A stretch of DNA of 64,000 nucleotides from Sphingomonas kyeonggiensis (lineage in GTDB: Bacteria; Pseudomonadota; Alphaproteobacteria; Sphingomonadales; Sphingomonadaceae). Below the pieces are notes generated by a model. It saw only the letters and a list, made by a program, of their open reading frames with translations, was not told where the DNA came from and did no database searches. Made by a program: the position numbers and the translations under genes. The stretch spans positions 992,001 to 1,056,000 of the forward strand of contig NZ_JACIEH010000001.1 in NCBI RefSeq assembly GCF_014196745.1, read 5' to 3'. Shown in pieces: positions 44,301 through 52,892 of the stretch (position 1 is the stretch's first letter; each line of letters opens with the position of its first letter).

Positions 44301-45713
44301 ATGCTCGATAACAATTTGCGCCGCCTGCGCGACGCTCGCGCGAGCGCCCACGCCTCTGACTGGCAGAACAGCGTGGCTGCGAAGGAAGCGCAGTCGCCTT
44401 TGACCGAGATGTATCGGCGCGCATTTGCCGCGATCGTGGATCCGCGGACGACCGAGTTGATGCTCGCCTATCTCGATGATCCTGATTTCGGGCAGATGGC
44501 CGCGGGCGTGCTGGCCGAGCAGTGGCTGTCCGCGCACCGGCCAGTGATGGAAACGCGCTTCGGTGGCGGACCCGACTTCAGTCGGGTTCGCGCACTTCGC
44601 CGGGAATGGCTCGACAATCCTGCAGCGTCGACCGTGGAGGCGGACGCGATCCTGGCGGCCGCCGGGCGGATTCAGGATGCCGGTGCAGACGGCGCGGCAC
44701 GCGCTCTCGCGTTCGCGACGATCGCTGCGCCGATACCACATGGCGGTCATGGCGCGCTGTTTCGAACTTTGATCGACTCCGCGCCGATCGAAGCGAGGGC
44801 ACGATTGTTGTTGAACCTGATCCGATCGGGCGAGCCGGTCGCCATGGAAGATCTCGAGCGGGGGATCGACGACCTGTTCGCTGCCGCTCAAACCAAGCGA
44901 TGGATGATCGATGAGGGCGATGGATGGCGGCTGCGGGACTGGTTGATCCTGCTGCCCTTTGCCGAAGACCTTTCTCGGCTGGTTCCCATCGTCATGGCAA
45001 TTCCACCCCAACAGCGGGCCGACGATCGGCTGGACGGACTCTTTTCGGGATTGGTGCACTCTCCTTCCGCTGGAGCCGAGCAGGCGTTGTTCGCGCTTGG
45101 CGCGAGCCTCCCGGTCCGCAAGCGCTATCATGGCTGGATGAGCGCTGCCTTCAAGCTGGACAGCGAGTATGCCCTGCAAGAGCTGATCGACCTGACTGCC
45201 GTCACGATGGATATGGATGTTCGCGAAAGCTGGAATGTAACGCGCGATCTTGCGATCGGCCTGGAGGCTCACCCTCACGTTCGTGCAAGGCTCTATGCGC
45301 GCCTGCGGGGAAGCGAGCCTACCCCGGGACACATCGAGCTGGCATTGGCCGTGGCGCAGCAGCCAGATGTCGATGGTATCCTGCTCCTCGTCGATCTCGA
45401 ACGGACATGGCGCAAGAGGCTGATCGACTTCCGGGCGTTGGAGGGACTTGTCACGGGTCGCGTTCCTTTGCCCGAATACAGCAACAGCTATTCGGTCGTC
45501 CCAGTGGCTTCGCCCGAACTACGTTGCCGGCTGCTCCATGAAACGACCGATGGCGGCCCAAACGACCCGGCCGCGGCCGCGCTGGAGTATATCGATCATC
45601 TACGCGACGAACATGGGCGCGCGATCGAGGAGCCCAGACACCCCGATCTTGGCTCCCGTAAGCCCTGGCCAATTCTGGCGAGGGATGTCGAAGGGGAAGT
45701 TTTTCCCACCTGA
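41343..45713 (+). CDS. HNH-NACHT/STAND NTPase (1456 aa)
   Basis: Domains in order. HNH endonuclease (about 20-105): LCSYPGCGAF (Cys36, Cys41), AAHICAAAEGGPRYD (His63), NGIWMCSDHGRAID (Asn88, Cys93, His96). NACHT-like NTPase: Walker A APPGMGKTT (199-207), Walker B VVLLLDGWNELD (265-276), a following IIATRR sensor and a winged helix (FQHQQFQEWFASHEV). Then about 950 residues of helical repeats as sensor. An HNH effector on a STAND core fits known bacterial NACHT-type anti-phage proteins. Starts at GTG 41343 without a clear SD. Downstream hairpin at 45,763-45,782. Confidence 0.8.
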   Translation: MTDRTPLDPTDRRASRRDNFSAATRTTIFKAVGGLCSYPGCGAFTFGATSDGTGILDIGTAAHICAAAEGGPRYDASMSPAERSAAGNGIWMCSDHGRAIDGDVKFYTVEKLRQWKREAELEAFMRVTRHANRALEVTRPASDGLHHAARADLEILRNLPKWPSSNVSLTLKVEGIDDPVSTKALAAVALQLGDLILTAPPGMGKTTTLFQIAESVASSNGIPLFVGLGDWAAEGAGLLASILARAAFRGVGETALRAAATEGDVVLLLDGWNELDADARKRARIELERLKGELPRLALIIATRRQALDVPLSGKRVDLLPLSEAQQLAIATTLIGDAGPALLDRAWRATGVRDLVPIPLYLTVLLSLGAGQFPETREELLRRFVQAHETDAARAEELERVAKGHHRYLLGSLAMAATRTANTSVSIADARRTVSASISVLIEDGQLAAPLDPGNLITALVDNTMLVRSGDPPGIAFQHQQFQEWFASHEVASRMMAAESDPDACKALKAEILDLPAWEEPILFAVERMARSGQAEIAACAEAVIAAFDVDPMLAAEMIYRATDKVWGLVETRVMARVGRWHVPGDADRALRFMMASARPEFRDIVWPLITAADDQMSYRALRATPRIRPALFGPDAAWRIRALPATVRAVLVSELAMDGSVEALELATEVATGDPDLDVQIQAADSLSFRLADRQLSRLFGSAPDGVFDHMVAHGFDPPQGADEAIRARLEAARQRFAAKASPLDRLRAIAFDYVHDPDLDELRALVRTVDIKSIQDVSTSLIYHAFAIHPQAVVDGLVARLRDGGSFFFRAADLLAGSSLAIEDEALVAIILEGKQRDDRAEAAASVLGPVSAGRVLDIVIEIRKQQADRSKPYDNALSDRRQALETALAHVSALSLVEAVAQRSPKASAEDLGHFAAILARHNRDEGDRARPFTVEALDVARDLALNWAERLISQEASRHDIGEVAGLMARIPDPRFLDPLGRMLDNNLRRLRDARASAHASDWQNSVAAKEAQSPLTEMYRRAFAAIVDPRTTELMLAYLDDPDFGQMAAGVLAEQWLSAHRPVMETRFGGGPDFSRVRALRREWLDNPAASTVEADAILAAAGRIQDAGADGAARALAFATIAAPIPHGGHGALFRTLIDSAPIEARARLLLNLIRSGEPVAMEDLERGIDDLFAAAQTKRWMIDEGDGWRLRDWLILLPFAEDLSRLVPIVMAIPPQQRADDRLDGLFSGLVHSPSAGAEQALFALGASLPVRKRYHGWMSAAFKLDSEYALQELIDLTAVTMDMDVRESWNVTRDLAIGLEAHPHVRARLYARLRGSEPTPGHIELALAVAQQPDVDGILLLVDLERTWRKRLIDFRALEGLVTGRVPLPEYSNSYSVVPVASPELRCRLLHETTDGGPNDPAAAALEYIDHLRDEHGRAIEEPRHPDLGSRKPWPILARDVEGEVFPT

Positions 45714-45762
45714 TGGCGCAGGGGCGTGGGCGGTGCCGCTTCCTAGATACGGTTGCGGCGGC

Positions 45763-45782
45763 TCCCCGCCGGATGGCGGGGA
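45763..45782 (+). terminator. GC-rich hairpin after the HNH-NACHT gene
   Basis: Perfect 8-bp stem TCCCCGCC / GGCGGGGA with tetraloop GGAT, 50 bases past the stop. No U-run follows, so termination is only possible. Confidence 0.35.
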
Positions 45783-45867
45783 CCGGCGTGCTATCGGCCC
45801 TGCGGGTAACGCCCGCCTGCCGGAAGGGTAAAGGCGCGGGCGGGCGGAGCGTCGGTTGGGGTGGGTG

Positions 45868-46062
45868 CTATGCGGCGGGGCGCTTGCGGACGCGGCGGTC
45901 CTGGCGGTCGAACTCGGCGGCGGTGACTTCCAGATCGATCGCCAGCTGGGTGAGCGCGCGTTGCGCGCCGAGCCGGGCCATCCCGTCACCATGGTCGGCA
46001 CCGTTCCGCGCGGCGCGCTTGCGCGCCAGCCCTGCGACCACCCTGAGCGTCTCGGTGTCCAT
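45868..46062 (-). CDS. small hypothetical protein (64 aa)
   Basis: The helical basic product starts MDTETLRVVAGLARKRAARN and has a LGAQRALTQLAIDLEVTAAEF helix. No SD is obvious. Its placement with two other small minus-strand genes suggests one accessory cluster of a conjugative or integrative element. Confidence 0.35.
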   Translation of the reverse strand: MDTETLRVVAGLARKRAARNGADHGDGMARLGAQRALTQLAIDLEVTAAEFDRQDRRVRKRPAA

Positions 46063-46305
46063 GGGTGTCAATGTACCCGCCTGCGCTTGAGTCGGCCAGT
46101 GCCTGGCGTCTCGGGCCGGCAGGGCAGGCATGTCTTGCGATATAGATGCGCCGAAACCGCATCAACTGGGCCTAGATATCGGACGTGTCCAATGCAGCGA
46201 GGTCAGGTCGTCGTATCACATCTCTGCGACCCGAGGGGATCCGCTCCTGGAGGGGGTTCCTTGACTTTGGGCCCGGCAGCCTCGGCGGCTGGGCCATTTT
46301 CCTTC

Positions 46306-46521
46306 TCAATCGGCAAGCCGTTCGGCCAGCGCCGAAATGCCTTCGCCCTCGAAGCGATTGACCGGCGCACCGTCGATCCGCACCGGATGGTCGAGGATGA
46401 GGACGGCATGCGCGCGATGATCGGCGTCGAGTGCACGCCACACCCGCACCGCCTCGCGGAGATTGGTGACCTCCGCCATATCGTCGTCGCCGCGCACGAC
46501 ATTTTCGAGCGACGCGCTCAT
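46306..46521 (-). CDS. small hypothetical protein (71 aa)
   Basis: Acidic protein (MAEVTNLREAVRVWRALDAD, VLILDHPVRIDG) located 27 bp downstream of the DUF1488-like gene on the same strand; probably the same operon. The internal Met15 is an alternative start. No family recognised. Nothing is seen between 46,063 and 46,305. Confidence 0.4.
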   Translation of the reverse strand: MSASLENVVRGDDDMAEVTNLREAVRVWRALDADHRAHAVLILDHPVRIDGAPVNRFEGEGISALAERLAD

Positions 46522-46548
46522 GGTCCAGCTTCGGTCATGTGCGCACGC

Positions 46549-46824
46549 TCATCGATCGAGATCGTTTTCGCTGACGACGATCAGCGGCCGGTCGGGTCCG
46601 TTGGATAGCGCCGAGAGCGCCGCTTCCCTGATGGTATCGACATGCTGGCGGAACCGGCTCTCGGCATCACCATCCGGCTGGTCGCCCGTCAGCGCCTCGA
46701 GCACGCTATATTGCACCGCGAACTGATATTCCTCGCCATCGACCTCCGCATCGAACTCGACCTGGCGATCATCGAGATTGTCGAACACGGTCGTGTCGTC
46801 GATTTCCAGCTGCTGTGCGGGCAT
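46549..46824 (-). CDS. DUF1488-like small protein (91 aa)
   Basis: The ATG at 46824 has GGAG six bases upstream. The sequence (VEFDAEVDGEEYQFAVQYSV, LEALTGDQPDGDAES, HVDTIREAAL) resembles DUF1488 proteins of plasmids and integrative elements. Function unknown. Confidence 0.55.
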   Translation of the reverse strand: MPAQQLEIDDTTVFDNLDDRQVEFDAEVDGEEYQFAVQYSVLEALTGDQPDGDAESRFRQHVDTIREAALSALSNGPDRPLIVVSENDLDR

Positions 46825-46902
46825 TGAGGTCTCCATCGATGGCCGGATCGGCATTGTCGAAACAGAAGAGCCATGGCCGCAGTTCCGCTTCCGGCGGAGC
46901 AC

Positions 46903-47381
46903 GGACCGACAACTCTTTGGCTTGCCGAGATTACAGCCTGGGGCGCATCAGCAGTCGATCCGCATCTGCGGCAGCGAGAGCGAGCAAAGGGATATGGGAG
47001 GCGATCGGCGTGCCGTCGGGTTGTGCGAGGCGTCGTTTCTCGAGGAGCGTTTCCCCGCATGCCGGATCTGCTGGAAAGCTGCAGCAGGCCACGCCCAAAC
47101 GGGAAGGAAGGCGCGTCCCACCATCTGCCGTCGCGTCTCAGCGCGCGGTCGCCCCGGTTTCCGCCCGGTGGCACACCTCCGGCGCGTGGCTCAAGCGTCG
47201 AGCCGGTTCGTAAGAAATCCTTGGAGCGTCAGTGGTTTGAAATAAGTCCAAAATGGTTAATTCTGCTGACATGATCTTGAGTAGGCCCAAGAGAGACTTT
47301 CAGGCGGAGAGAATATTTCGTCCGATTCTATAGATTGACTCTCGCGCTCGCTGATCACTTAATCGCGGTGGGGGATAAGCT
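46903..47381. other. 479-bp gene-free region holding repeat copy B
   Basis: No convincing gene. It contains the about-200-bp diverged repeat (47,001-47,197). The last 120 bp, with more A/T, should carry the promoter of the protease operon. Confidence 0.5.
47001..47197. repeat. diverged about-200-bp repeat, copy B
   Basis: Partner of 20,774-20,972 in the same orientation, about 26 kb away. The most conserved blocks are GCATGCCGGATCTG, AAAGCTGCAGCAGG and TTCCGCCCGG. Overlapping frames on both strands remain open in both copies but with frame-specific changes, so a structured RNA or DNA element is more likely than a protein. Confidence 0.65.
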
Positions 47382-48281
47382 ATGCGATTGAGGGGGATTT
47401 TCCTGGCGATGCCCGGCCTGTTGGTCGCGGTATCCTCGTATGCGCAGGAAGCCGATCGGATCGTCTTCAAGTTCGTGGACGCTGAAGTCGCACAGGGCGG
47501 CACGAAGGTGTTCCGTGGCGTCGAGGCTGATCCGCGCTATTTCCGGAACATCCTCGTCACTGACTTCGATCTCCTGAAAAAGAGTGACGATTACTGCACC
47601 GCGACGCTGGTTGGACCTGAGGCGGTGCTCACTGCCGCACATTGTATGGTCGACGGAAGCGGCGGGCTTCGCCCAGCCGCCGTGCAGATCGACGGGAAGA
47701 ACTGGGATCTCGCCTGCATGCGCAGCGACCGCCAGAAGACTGACTGGAGCTTCGACTATTTGCTATGTCGGCTCAAGCCGCCCCCGAACGCCAAGCTCCT
47801 GCCGGGCGACATGTTCTTCGACTCGGTCGACACCCGGCCGGTCACCGAGGACGAGCCAGTGCTGCTGGTCGGCTATGGGTGCGAGTCCATGTCGCTCGAC
47901 GCCGATCGCCAGATTGTTCCTGGACCGAAATCGCGTTCCTTCCGTATCGGCGACGAAAAGGTCGCAAAGGCGTCGGGGGCCTCGCTGGCGATCCTCATCA
48001 ATTCCGACGGGTCGGAGCCCGCTCTCTGCCCGGGCGATTCTGGCGGCCCACTCATGACGGGCATCACCACCAAGTCGCAGGAAGCCGAGCGCAGTGTCCG
48101 CGGAATCAATTTCAGTGTGGCGGGCGGGTCCGGCAACGTGAAGTATCGCTCTACCGTCGTAGCGCTTTCGCACCCCGTCTTCGCCGACCTGCTCAAGGCC
48201 TGGCGTGCGGCCAATCCCGGCGCACTTGTCTGCGAGATCGTGGGCGATCCCGCCAAGGACCATAAGGGACGCTGCCTGTGA
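47382..48281 (+). CDS. exported trypsin-like serine protease (299 aa)
   Basis: Signal peptide (1-21, ends VSSYAQ). S1-family catalytic triad: His87 in LTAAHCM, Asp125 in WSFDYLLCRL and Ser220 in CPGDSGGPL. Cys72/Cys88 and further cysteines would form disulfides, consistent with periplasmic action. GGGGGA lies before the ATG. First gene of a three-gene operon; the stop overlaps the S8 protease start (GTGA). Confidence 0.88.
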   Translation: MRLRGIFLAMPGLLVAVSSYAQEADRIVFKFVDAEVAQGGTKVFRGVEADPRYFRNILVTDFDLLKKSDDYCTATLVGPEAVLTAAHCMVDGSGGLRPAAVQIDGKNWDLACMRSDRQKTDWSFDYLLCRLKPPPNAKLLPGDMFFDSVDTRPVTEDEPVLLVGYGCESMSLDADRQIVPGPKSRSFRIGDEKVAKASGASLAILINSDGSEPALCPGDSGGPLMTGITTKSQEAERSVRGINFSVAGGSGNVKYRSTVVALSHPVFADLLKAWRAANPGALVCEIVGDPAKDHKGRCL

Positions 48282-50431
48282 AGCCGCTCGCACCGACCGG
48301 GTTGCTTGCGATCCTCGCGATTGTCGCCACCGGCTCCGTAGGTATCGCGCAGAATGCCGACAAGTCTATCGTGCAGCCGGTTCCCGATCAGAATGTGGCG
48401 TCCGACATCATCACGCTCAGGGCCGTCCATCCCAATCTGCCCGACAATGTCGTCAAGCTGGTCGCCGAGGCCGCCGAGCCGACCGCCTTCGAGCCGGACA
48501 AAAGTCCGGAGCTTCGGCTCAAGACGCCGCGCGAGATTGCGATGCAGCTGTGCGGGAGCGTGACCGACGCCTATTTTGCGGCCTTGCACACCCTGAATGG
48601 GAAGAAGGCGGAAGGCCTTGACCCCGATCAGCCAAGTCTCGACAGGGCGTACAACCTGCATTGGCCGGCATGCCTCTACGTCAACAACATCAAGGGTACC
48701 TATACCGTCCTCGATAAGGACAATGTTCCCAGGCTCTATGAGATCTTCACGGGGAGCACAGGAAGTCCGAAGACGTGGAATGCGCTCTTCGCCGGCTCCG
48801 ATATCGGCCCGAACAATGCGCTTAAGATCGGTCAGTCGCTGACCTACAACTGGAGTACGCGCCCCACGCGGTTGAAACTGCTCAAATCAAAAGACGATTT
48901 CCTGTCCCAGCTCAATGATGCGGTCGCGGTCGTGAAGGCCGAAGACGTCCGCAAGCTTCCCGTTCAGGACGTGACCGGTACGGTAGCCACGGCCACCATA
49001 CCGATTTCCGCCGGAGCGCAGCTGACAGACTCCGAAGGTCGGATCAGCTTTGCAGAGGCGCCGGAATGCGTAGGCATCGAAACGCCACCGTTCGATCCGG
49101 TCCGCGTCTCGGCGACCTACCGGTTCCTGCGCGACAACATGGGCTTTCCCAATCCGACGCGATTGCTTGTCGTCGACAATGGGTTTTTTGGCGCGCGTAG
49201 GGTTGGCGGGCAGGCGCAGTTTGGTACCGCGTTCAAGGACGCCGGATCGCTCTTCCTCAAGAACGATCCCGACGGGCTCATCGGTCCGGTGCTGAAACCC
49301 GGTCCCAAGATGACCATCAAGCCGATCAACTACGAGAATGGCCTGACGGCTCCGGACCAGCTGAGCGGGCATGGCACGCATGTGCTTGGACTAACGCTCG
49401 GCGGACCCGGCTTCGACCGGAGCTTGTTGCAGAACTGGCTGACGATCGCGGTGGTCGCGGTTTCCCCAGGACAGGACAAGCTCGACGGCCTGTCGGTCTC
49501 GGACATCATCAGTGCCGTCGGCAAGGTGAATCCGCGCATCGTCAACATGAGCATCGAATATTCTCGCGAGCAGTTGCCCGACCTGAACCTGCTGACCTCG
49601 AACAATCGCGACAGAATTCTGTTCGTGGTCGCGGCCGGCAATGGCTATAAGAGTGTAGAGGAGCAGAATTCCTATCCCGCGATGCTGGCGGGCGGCTCCA
49701 AGACCCAGAACATCCTGGTGGTGGGTGCCACCAAGGGGCCCGCCGAACCACTGGTCGCCTTTTCCAATACGAGCGAGGAGAAGGTCGGCACCGCAGCACC
49801 GGGATGCCGGATCCGCTCCTGGATCGGGGAGACCGATGAGCTCGTCCGGATGAGCGGTACCTCCCAGTCGACACCGATCGTCACTTTCACGAGCGCGCTG
49901 GTCAATTCCATGATGGCGGAGGACGCGCCGCCCGAGGCGATCCGCTACCGGATCCAGGTCAGCGGCGACCCCAGTTCCGGCGATGCGCAGACCCAGGCTC
50001 ATACCGTCACCAATGTCGAGCGGGCCCTCTTCGTGAACTATGACTATATCAGCTACCAGCCTTCGGCATCGGCGGCGGATCTTGCCGCACCGCCTATCGA
50101 ACTGATCGGCGAGCTTCGCCTCGTGCCCAGTTGGAAGCCGTGCATGGGCATCGGCGGCGACCAGACCTGGAGCTTCGCCGGAAAGCCCAGCGAGACCGGA
50201 CTCGGCGGCATCTCGATCCTCACCGGCTATCAGGACGGACTGATCATGCCGCCCGTACCGTGCAAGAAAGTGTCGCCCGCCGCCGGCAAGGGAAGAGTGC
50301 AGTTCCGCGCTGCCTGGAAGCTCAACGGAACCGACAAGCCGGAGCGGGTCACAGATCTCGACTTCAAGGACATCGATATCCCGCTCGTCAACCGCTTCAT
50401 CCGGAAGGGGCCTGGCGCGCGGATTAACTGA
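48278..50431 (+). CDS. exported subtilisin-like S8 protease with LysM-like N-terminal region (717 aa)
   Basis: GTG start overlapping the upstream stop. Signal peptide (1-24). Residues about 141-195 resemble LysM (YTVLDKDNVPRLYEIF, WNALFAGSDI, ALKIGQSLTYN), suggesting cell-wall attachment. The catalytic domain has Asp300 (LLVVDNG), His365 (SGHGTHVLG), oxyanion Asn in AAGNG and Ser529 (MSGTSQSTP). A C-terminal beta-rich domain of about 130 residues follows. The long pro-region may keep it inactive until cut by the trypsin-like partner (inference). Confidence 0.88.
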   Translation: MKPLAPTGLLAILAIVATGSVGIAQNADKSIVQPVPDQNVASDIITLRAVHPNLPDNVVKLVAEAAEPTAFEPDKSPELRLKTPREIAMQLCGSVTDAYFAALHTLNGKKAEGLDPDQPSLDRAYNLHWPACLYVNNIKGTYTVLDKDNVPRLYEIFTGSTGSPKTWNALFAGSDIGPNNALKIGQSLTYNWSTRPTRLKLLKSKDDFLSQLNDAVAVVKAEDVRKLPVQDVTGTVATATIPISAGAQLTDSEGRISFAEAPECVGIETPPFDPVRVSATYRFLRDNMGFPNPTRLLVVDNGFFGARRVGGQAQFGTAFKDAGSLFLKNDPDGLIGPVLKPGPKMTIKPINYENGLTAPDQLSGHGTHVLGLTLGGPGFDRSLLQNWLTIAVVAVSPGQDKLDGLSVSDIISAVGKVNPRIVNMSIEYSREQLPDLNLLTSNNRDRILFVVAAGNGYKSVEEQNSYPAMLAGGSKTQNILVVGATKGPAEPLVAFSNTSEEKVGTAAPGCRIRSWIGETDELVRMSGTSQSTPIVTFTSALVNSMMAEDAPPEAIRYRIQVSGDPSSGDAQTQAHTVTNVERALFVNYDYISYQPSASAADLAAPPIELIGELRLVPSWKPCMGIGGDQTWSFAGKPSETGLGGISILTGYQDGLIMPPVPCKKVSPAAGKGRVQFRAAWKLNGTDKPERVTDLDFKDIDIPLVNRFIRKGPGARIN

Positions 50432-50443
50432 CAGGGGGCAAAG

Positions 50444-52204
50444 ATGGGGAAGGCTGGGTTAGCGGGTCTATTGCTGGCGCTGGGCGCCGCGAACGGAGGG
50501 TGCACGACGCAGCTTCAGGGCGTGGTGCCCACTGCGGACGGCACGCTCCCGGCCAAGGGAAACGAAAGCGGAGTACCCAGCGGGTACAGCTATCAGCTGC
50601 CCGACCTGAGCTATACGATTCTGGTAACACGCACGATCTCGAAATGTCCGCAGGTCGATGCAAAGAACTTCGCGGCAACCAACGACTCGGCCGTGGTCGA
50701 TACCCGGGCCATCGTGACCGGCGCGCTCCATCCGGGAACGCCTGTCATCATCGACTATCTCAAAATGGGATCGGCGATGAAGACGACCGCCTTTGATGCA
50801 GGCAATCACGACTCGGGGATGATCAAGTCGGTCAACGCTTCGATCGAAGATCATAGTGCCGCAGTCATTACCGAAGGCACCAAGGCCGTTTTCAATGTCG
50901 CCAAGCTTGCCATGACGCTGAGCAACCCGGTGACCTTGACCAGCGGCAACACCACTATCGATACCAAACCTCGCATTCTCTGCACCGAGGAAGCCGCGGC
51001 CGAGCGCGTGATCGCCGACAATGCGAAGGCTGAGCTCACCCAGAAGACCAAGGATCTCGCGGCGGCGCTCGTCGCGCTGGATGCGGCTACTAAGGCGGCA
51101 GACAAGGCGGCAAAGCCGGCGGCGCCAGCACCGGCCGCAACCCTGGCGGCGGGCACGCCCGCACCCGCGGCGCCCAGCGCTGCTGCGACCGCGGCGGCGG
51201 ACGATCTGGAGAAGAAGAAGAATGCGGTGGACGCGGCAACCAAGGCACAGGCGGCGGCGCAGGAGGCTTATGATGTCCGGCTCAAGCCTTTGACGGCGGC
51301 GCAGGTCATTCGGTGGACGCCGCGCGCCGGGTCCCAGCCGGCAATAGCGAAGGTGGTTCGGCGCGACAGCACCGCCACGCTCATCGAGCATGGGCTCCAG
51401 CTAGTCTATCCCGATCCGGCGGCGCCGACCAAGCTCAAGATCAATGGTATCAATGCCGACCTCGACGCAGTCGGGGATTCGGCAACCTATGCCTCGAACA
51501 TAGCTGACCTGATTGACACTATGACCGTCGTCGCTTCGTTCACCATTCCGGATGGCGCATGGCCCAAATTGACGCCGGCGACGGCTTGTCCAAGCGGCGC
51601 CAAACGGGGGTGCGGTATTCTCTACCGAACGATCGCGCGCGGGTCGCTCCGCGTCTGCAAAACTGTGCTGGTCGCGGACTGTGACGCGCTTGCCGACAAT
51701 GACAACGCGCTGCTGGCACGTGACGATCGCGTCGTGCCCCAGGCGGGGATGCTGGTCTCGCTACCGCTGGTCAATGGTGCCTTTGTCAACAACACGCTGA
51801 AGGCCTCGTTCCGCGAGGACAGCACCCTCGCCACCATGACCTACACAAGCCCCAAGGCCGCAGCGGAGGAAGGGCTGAAAGCCCTGAACGACGCGCTTGG
51901 TTCGGGTCAGGCCTTCGCCGAGTATCGGCGTGATGAGCCCACCGCGGCGGCCGGACGCGAGACAGCGCTGATTAATGCGCTGGCCGGGAAAGAGAAGGCC
52001 ATCGCCGACCGGGAGGCGGCGGCACAGGACCGGCTCAAGAAGAAGGAGGACGACCGCAAGGCCGCCGAGCGGGCAGCGGCACTCGCGGCGGTCAGCGGGG
52101 ATACCGAGGCGACCAATGCCCTGGTTACCAACACCAACGCCCATATCGCGCTTGAGGAGGCCGAGAAGAAGCTCCAGGCGTTGCGTAACCCGCCGTCTCC
52201 TTGA
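50444..52204 (+). CDS. exported coiled-coil protein, possible lipoprotein (586 aa)
   Basis: N-terminal signal with an imperfect lipobox (GAANGGC, Cys20). A beta-rich N-terminal domain (about 45-180) is followed by an Ala-rich coiled coil and low-complexity linker (about 185-285, KAAKPAAPAPAATLAAG), a second folded domain (about 285-480) and a charged C-terminal coiled coil (REAAAQDRLKKKEDDRKAAE). Starts 12 bases after the S8 protease, so same operon. No family recognised; possibly the scaffold, substrate or sensor of the two proteases. Confidence 0.65.
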   Translation: MGKAGLAGLLLALGAANGGCTTQLQGVVPTADGTLPAKGNESGVPSGYSYQLPDLSYTILVTRTISKCPQVDAKNFAATNDSAVVDTRAIVTGALHPGTPVIIDYLKMGSAMKTTAFDAGNHDSGMIKSVNASIEDHSAAVITEGTKAVFNVAKLAMTLSNPVTLTSGNTTIDTKPRILCTEEAAAERVIADNAKAELTQKTKDLAAALVALDAATKAADKAAKPAAPAPAATLAAGTPAPAAPSAAATAAADDLEKKKNAVDAATKAQAAAQEAYDVRLKPLTAAQVIRWTPRAGSQPAIAKVVRRDSTATLIEHGLQLVYPDPAAPTKLKINGINADLDAVGDSATYASNIADLIDTMTVVASFTIPDGAWPKLTPATACPSGAKRGCGILYRTIARGSLRVCKTVLVADCDALADNDNALLARDDRVVPQAGMLVSLPLVNGAFVNNTLKASFREDSTLATMTYTSPKAAAEEGLKALNDALGSGQAFAEYRRDEPTAAAGRETALINALAGKEKAIADREAAAQDRLKKKEDDRKAAERAAALAAVSGDTEATNALVTNTNAHIALEEAEKKLQALRNPPSP

Positions 52205-52347
52205 CGGTCTGGGCTGAGCTGCGCGGGGAGCGGACGGCAAGCTGCAGCGTCTTCATGCGAGGTGAGGGCAGGCCTCAGAGAAGAGGAGGTCTTTGGCGAG
52301 TGTCGCTTCGGGATTGGCCGGAGCGACGAACGTCAAGGAATTGTGTC

Positions 52348-52806
52348 ATGAACATCGGTGAGTTCAAGCAAAGCAATGGTCGTCTGATGGGATCGATCGC
52401 GACCCGCACGATCGACCTGCCGCGTCTGGGTCTGCGTCCGGTCGAGAGCAGCAACGACCGGGCGCCGCTCTTCGAGATCGTCGCGCTCAATGTCGGCAAT
52501 CGCTGGGTCCAGGTGGGCGCGCTCTGGGAAGCGGTGGCCAAGCATACCACCGGCGAGATCTTCCTTCAGGGCACGATCGACGATCCGAGCCTGGCGGAGC
52601 CGCTGCCCATCGCTCTCTTCGGGGACGACACCGAGGGCTATCGGGTGGCTTGGCGACGACCGCAGCGCCGCGACGATTTCGGTCCAGCGGTCCGCTCGGG
52701 ACCGCGCGCGCCGGTCGATGAAGGCGGGTTCGGCGAAAGCACGGCGGGCGCGAATGGCGGCCTGGTGGGCGCCGGCGTCGAAGACGAGGAGCCGATGCCT
52801 TTCTGA
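52348..52806 (+). CDS. DUF736-like protein (152 aa)
   Basis: Begins MNIGEFKQSNGRLMGSIATR, then APLFEIVALN and TGEIFLQGTIDDPSL: the DUF736 family, typical of alphaproteobacterial plasmids and integrative conjugative elements. AAGGA lies before the ATG. The C-terminal 60 residues are disordered and extended compared with the usual about-100-residue form. Role unknown; a marker of conjugative-element ancestry. Confidence 0.85.
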   Translation: MNIGEFKQSNGRLMGSIATRTIDLPRLGLRPVESSNDRAPLFEIVALNVGNRWVQVGALWEAVAKHTTGEIFLQGTIDDPSLAEPLPIALFGDDTEGYRVAWRRPQRRDDFGPAVRSGPRAPVDEGGFGESTAGANGGLVGAGVEDEEPMPF

Positions 52807-52892
52807 GGCATCGCATGGGCCGGGGGAGCGCGTGCTTCCCCGGCCTTCTTCCCTTCAAGGCCGGGAGATCCGCCGGCGACCCGAATTCCGAA

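Noticed and set aside
46815..47274. Several open frames across repeat copy B
   Set aside because: The same region is open in several frames in both repeat copies with non-synonymous changes, so coding is unlikely.
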